64,000 bases of DNA, from positions 1-64,000 of the forward strand of contig JAQBNU010000068.1 in NCBI GenBank assembly GCA_028288365.1, written 5' to 3'. Positions 63,713 through 64,000 of the stretch are shown here, in pieces (position 1 is the stretch's first letter; each line of letters starts with the position of its first letter). Under the pieces are notes generated by a model. The model made no database searches. It saw only the letters and a program-made list of their open reading frames with translations, and was not told where the DNA came from. The position numbers and the translations under genes were made by a program. The stretch comes from Chitinophagaceae bacterium (GTDB lineage Bacteria; Bacteroidota; Bacteroidia; Cytophagales; Cytophagaceae).

Positions 63713-64000
63713 ATGAAAGAATTTAAACTGACCAGCTGGTCTATTGATAATAAAACCAGCATATACGTACTCACGGTAATCATTACCCTTGCCGGTTTGA
63801 TGGCTTACGTCAACTTACCGAAGGAACAATTTCCGGAGATTGTATTTCCTCAAATGTATGTGAGTACTATTTATCCAGGTACTTCTCCGACTGACATGGA
63901 AAATCTTGTGACCAAGCAAATTGAGAAACAGGTAAAATCCATATCAGGTGTAAAAAAAGTAACGAGTAATTCCGTACAGGATTTTTCCAGCATCATCGTC
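63713..64000 (+). CDS. RND efflux transporter, 5' part (continues beyond window)
   Basis: ATG 63713 opens MKEFKLTSWSIDNKTSIYVL with first helix TVIITLAGLMAYVNLP and the porter-domain start PKEQFPEIVFPQMYVSTIYPG. Ninety-six codons are visible. It is a different RND subgroup from the pump at 49393 (KEQFPEIVFP rather than PVDIFPRLDLP). Third component of the TetR-controlled operon. Confidence 0.93.
   Translation, partial: MKEFKLTSWSIDNKTSIYVLTVIITLAGLMAYVNLPKEQFPEIVFPQMYVSTIYPGTSPTDMENLVTKQIEKQVKSISGVKKVTSNSVQDFSSIIV

Overview
The window comes from a member of the Bacteroidota. The evidence is a type IX secretion C-terminal sorting domain, a serine palmitoyltransferase/inositol sphingolipid operon, DUF5686 and PepSY-like (PF11396-type) proteins, AT-rich leaders with weak Shine-Dalgarno sequences, and many TolC/RND efflux operons. 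A Chitinophagales or Sphingobacteriales-like member is plausible, but the sequence alone does not fix the genus. No rRNA, tRNA, CRISPR array or transposase was seen.

Layout. 1-7.3 kb holds housekeeping and accessory genes: the end of a GH31 glucosidase, an IscA-type Fe-S protein, a short lipoprotein, thiL, a repeat-built T9SS cargo protein, a decayed small gene and a fatty-acid desaturase. At 7.7-8.2 kb a MarR regulator sits directly behind a perfect 30-bp palindrome. 8.4-18.7 kb is a tightly packed operon that appears to encode the whole route to inositol-phosphoryl ceramide: serine palmitoyltransferase, a GNAT-fold candidate ceramide synthase, a CerR-like reductase, myo-inositol-phosphate synthase, a PgpA-like phosphatase, a CDP-alcohol phosphatidyltransferase, DUF4833 and an Aur1-type PAP2 transferase. 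It also contains an in-frame GtrA/outer-membrane DUF5686 fusion.

18.8-45.1 kb is a stress island: four double universal stress proteins, Hsp20, a nitroreductase fusion, PEP synthase, two different P-type ATPases, an L,D-transpeptidase, a BON protein, a CHAD protein, a MacAB-TolC pump, and a P-loop kinase/phosphotransferase pair. The gene content strongly recalls the mycobacterial DosR dormancy regulon. In its centre is a receiver-CRP fusion regulator whose receiver lacks the phospho-acceptor Asp. Ten TGA-N6-TCA palindromes lie in front of the operons of this island, mostly 70-110 nt from start codons, and the regulator carries an FNR-like E..SR recognition helix. I read this as one regulon; this is an inference.

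45.5-58.6 kb is a second accessory region with several broken genes: a half MFS transporter, a sensor kinase split by one in-frame TAA, a frameshifted rhodanese and a frameshifted DUF6132 protein. It also holds an intact RND efflux operon, OsmC and a Crp-type regulator. 58.8-64 kb holds an RlmD-type rRNA methyltransferase, a REP-like hairpin, and a TetR-TolC-adaptor-RND operon that runs off the end of the window.
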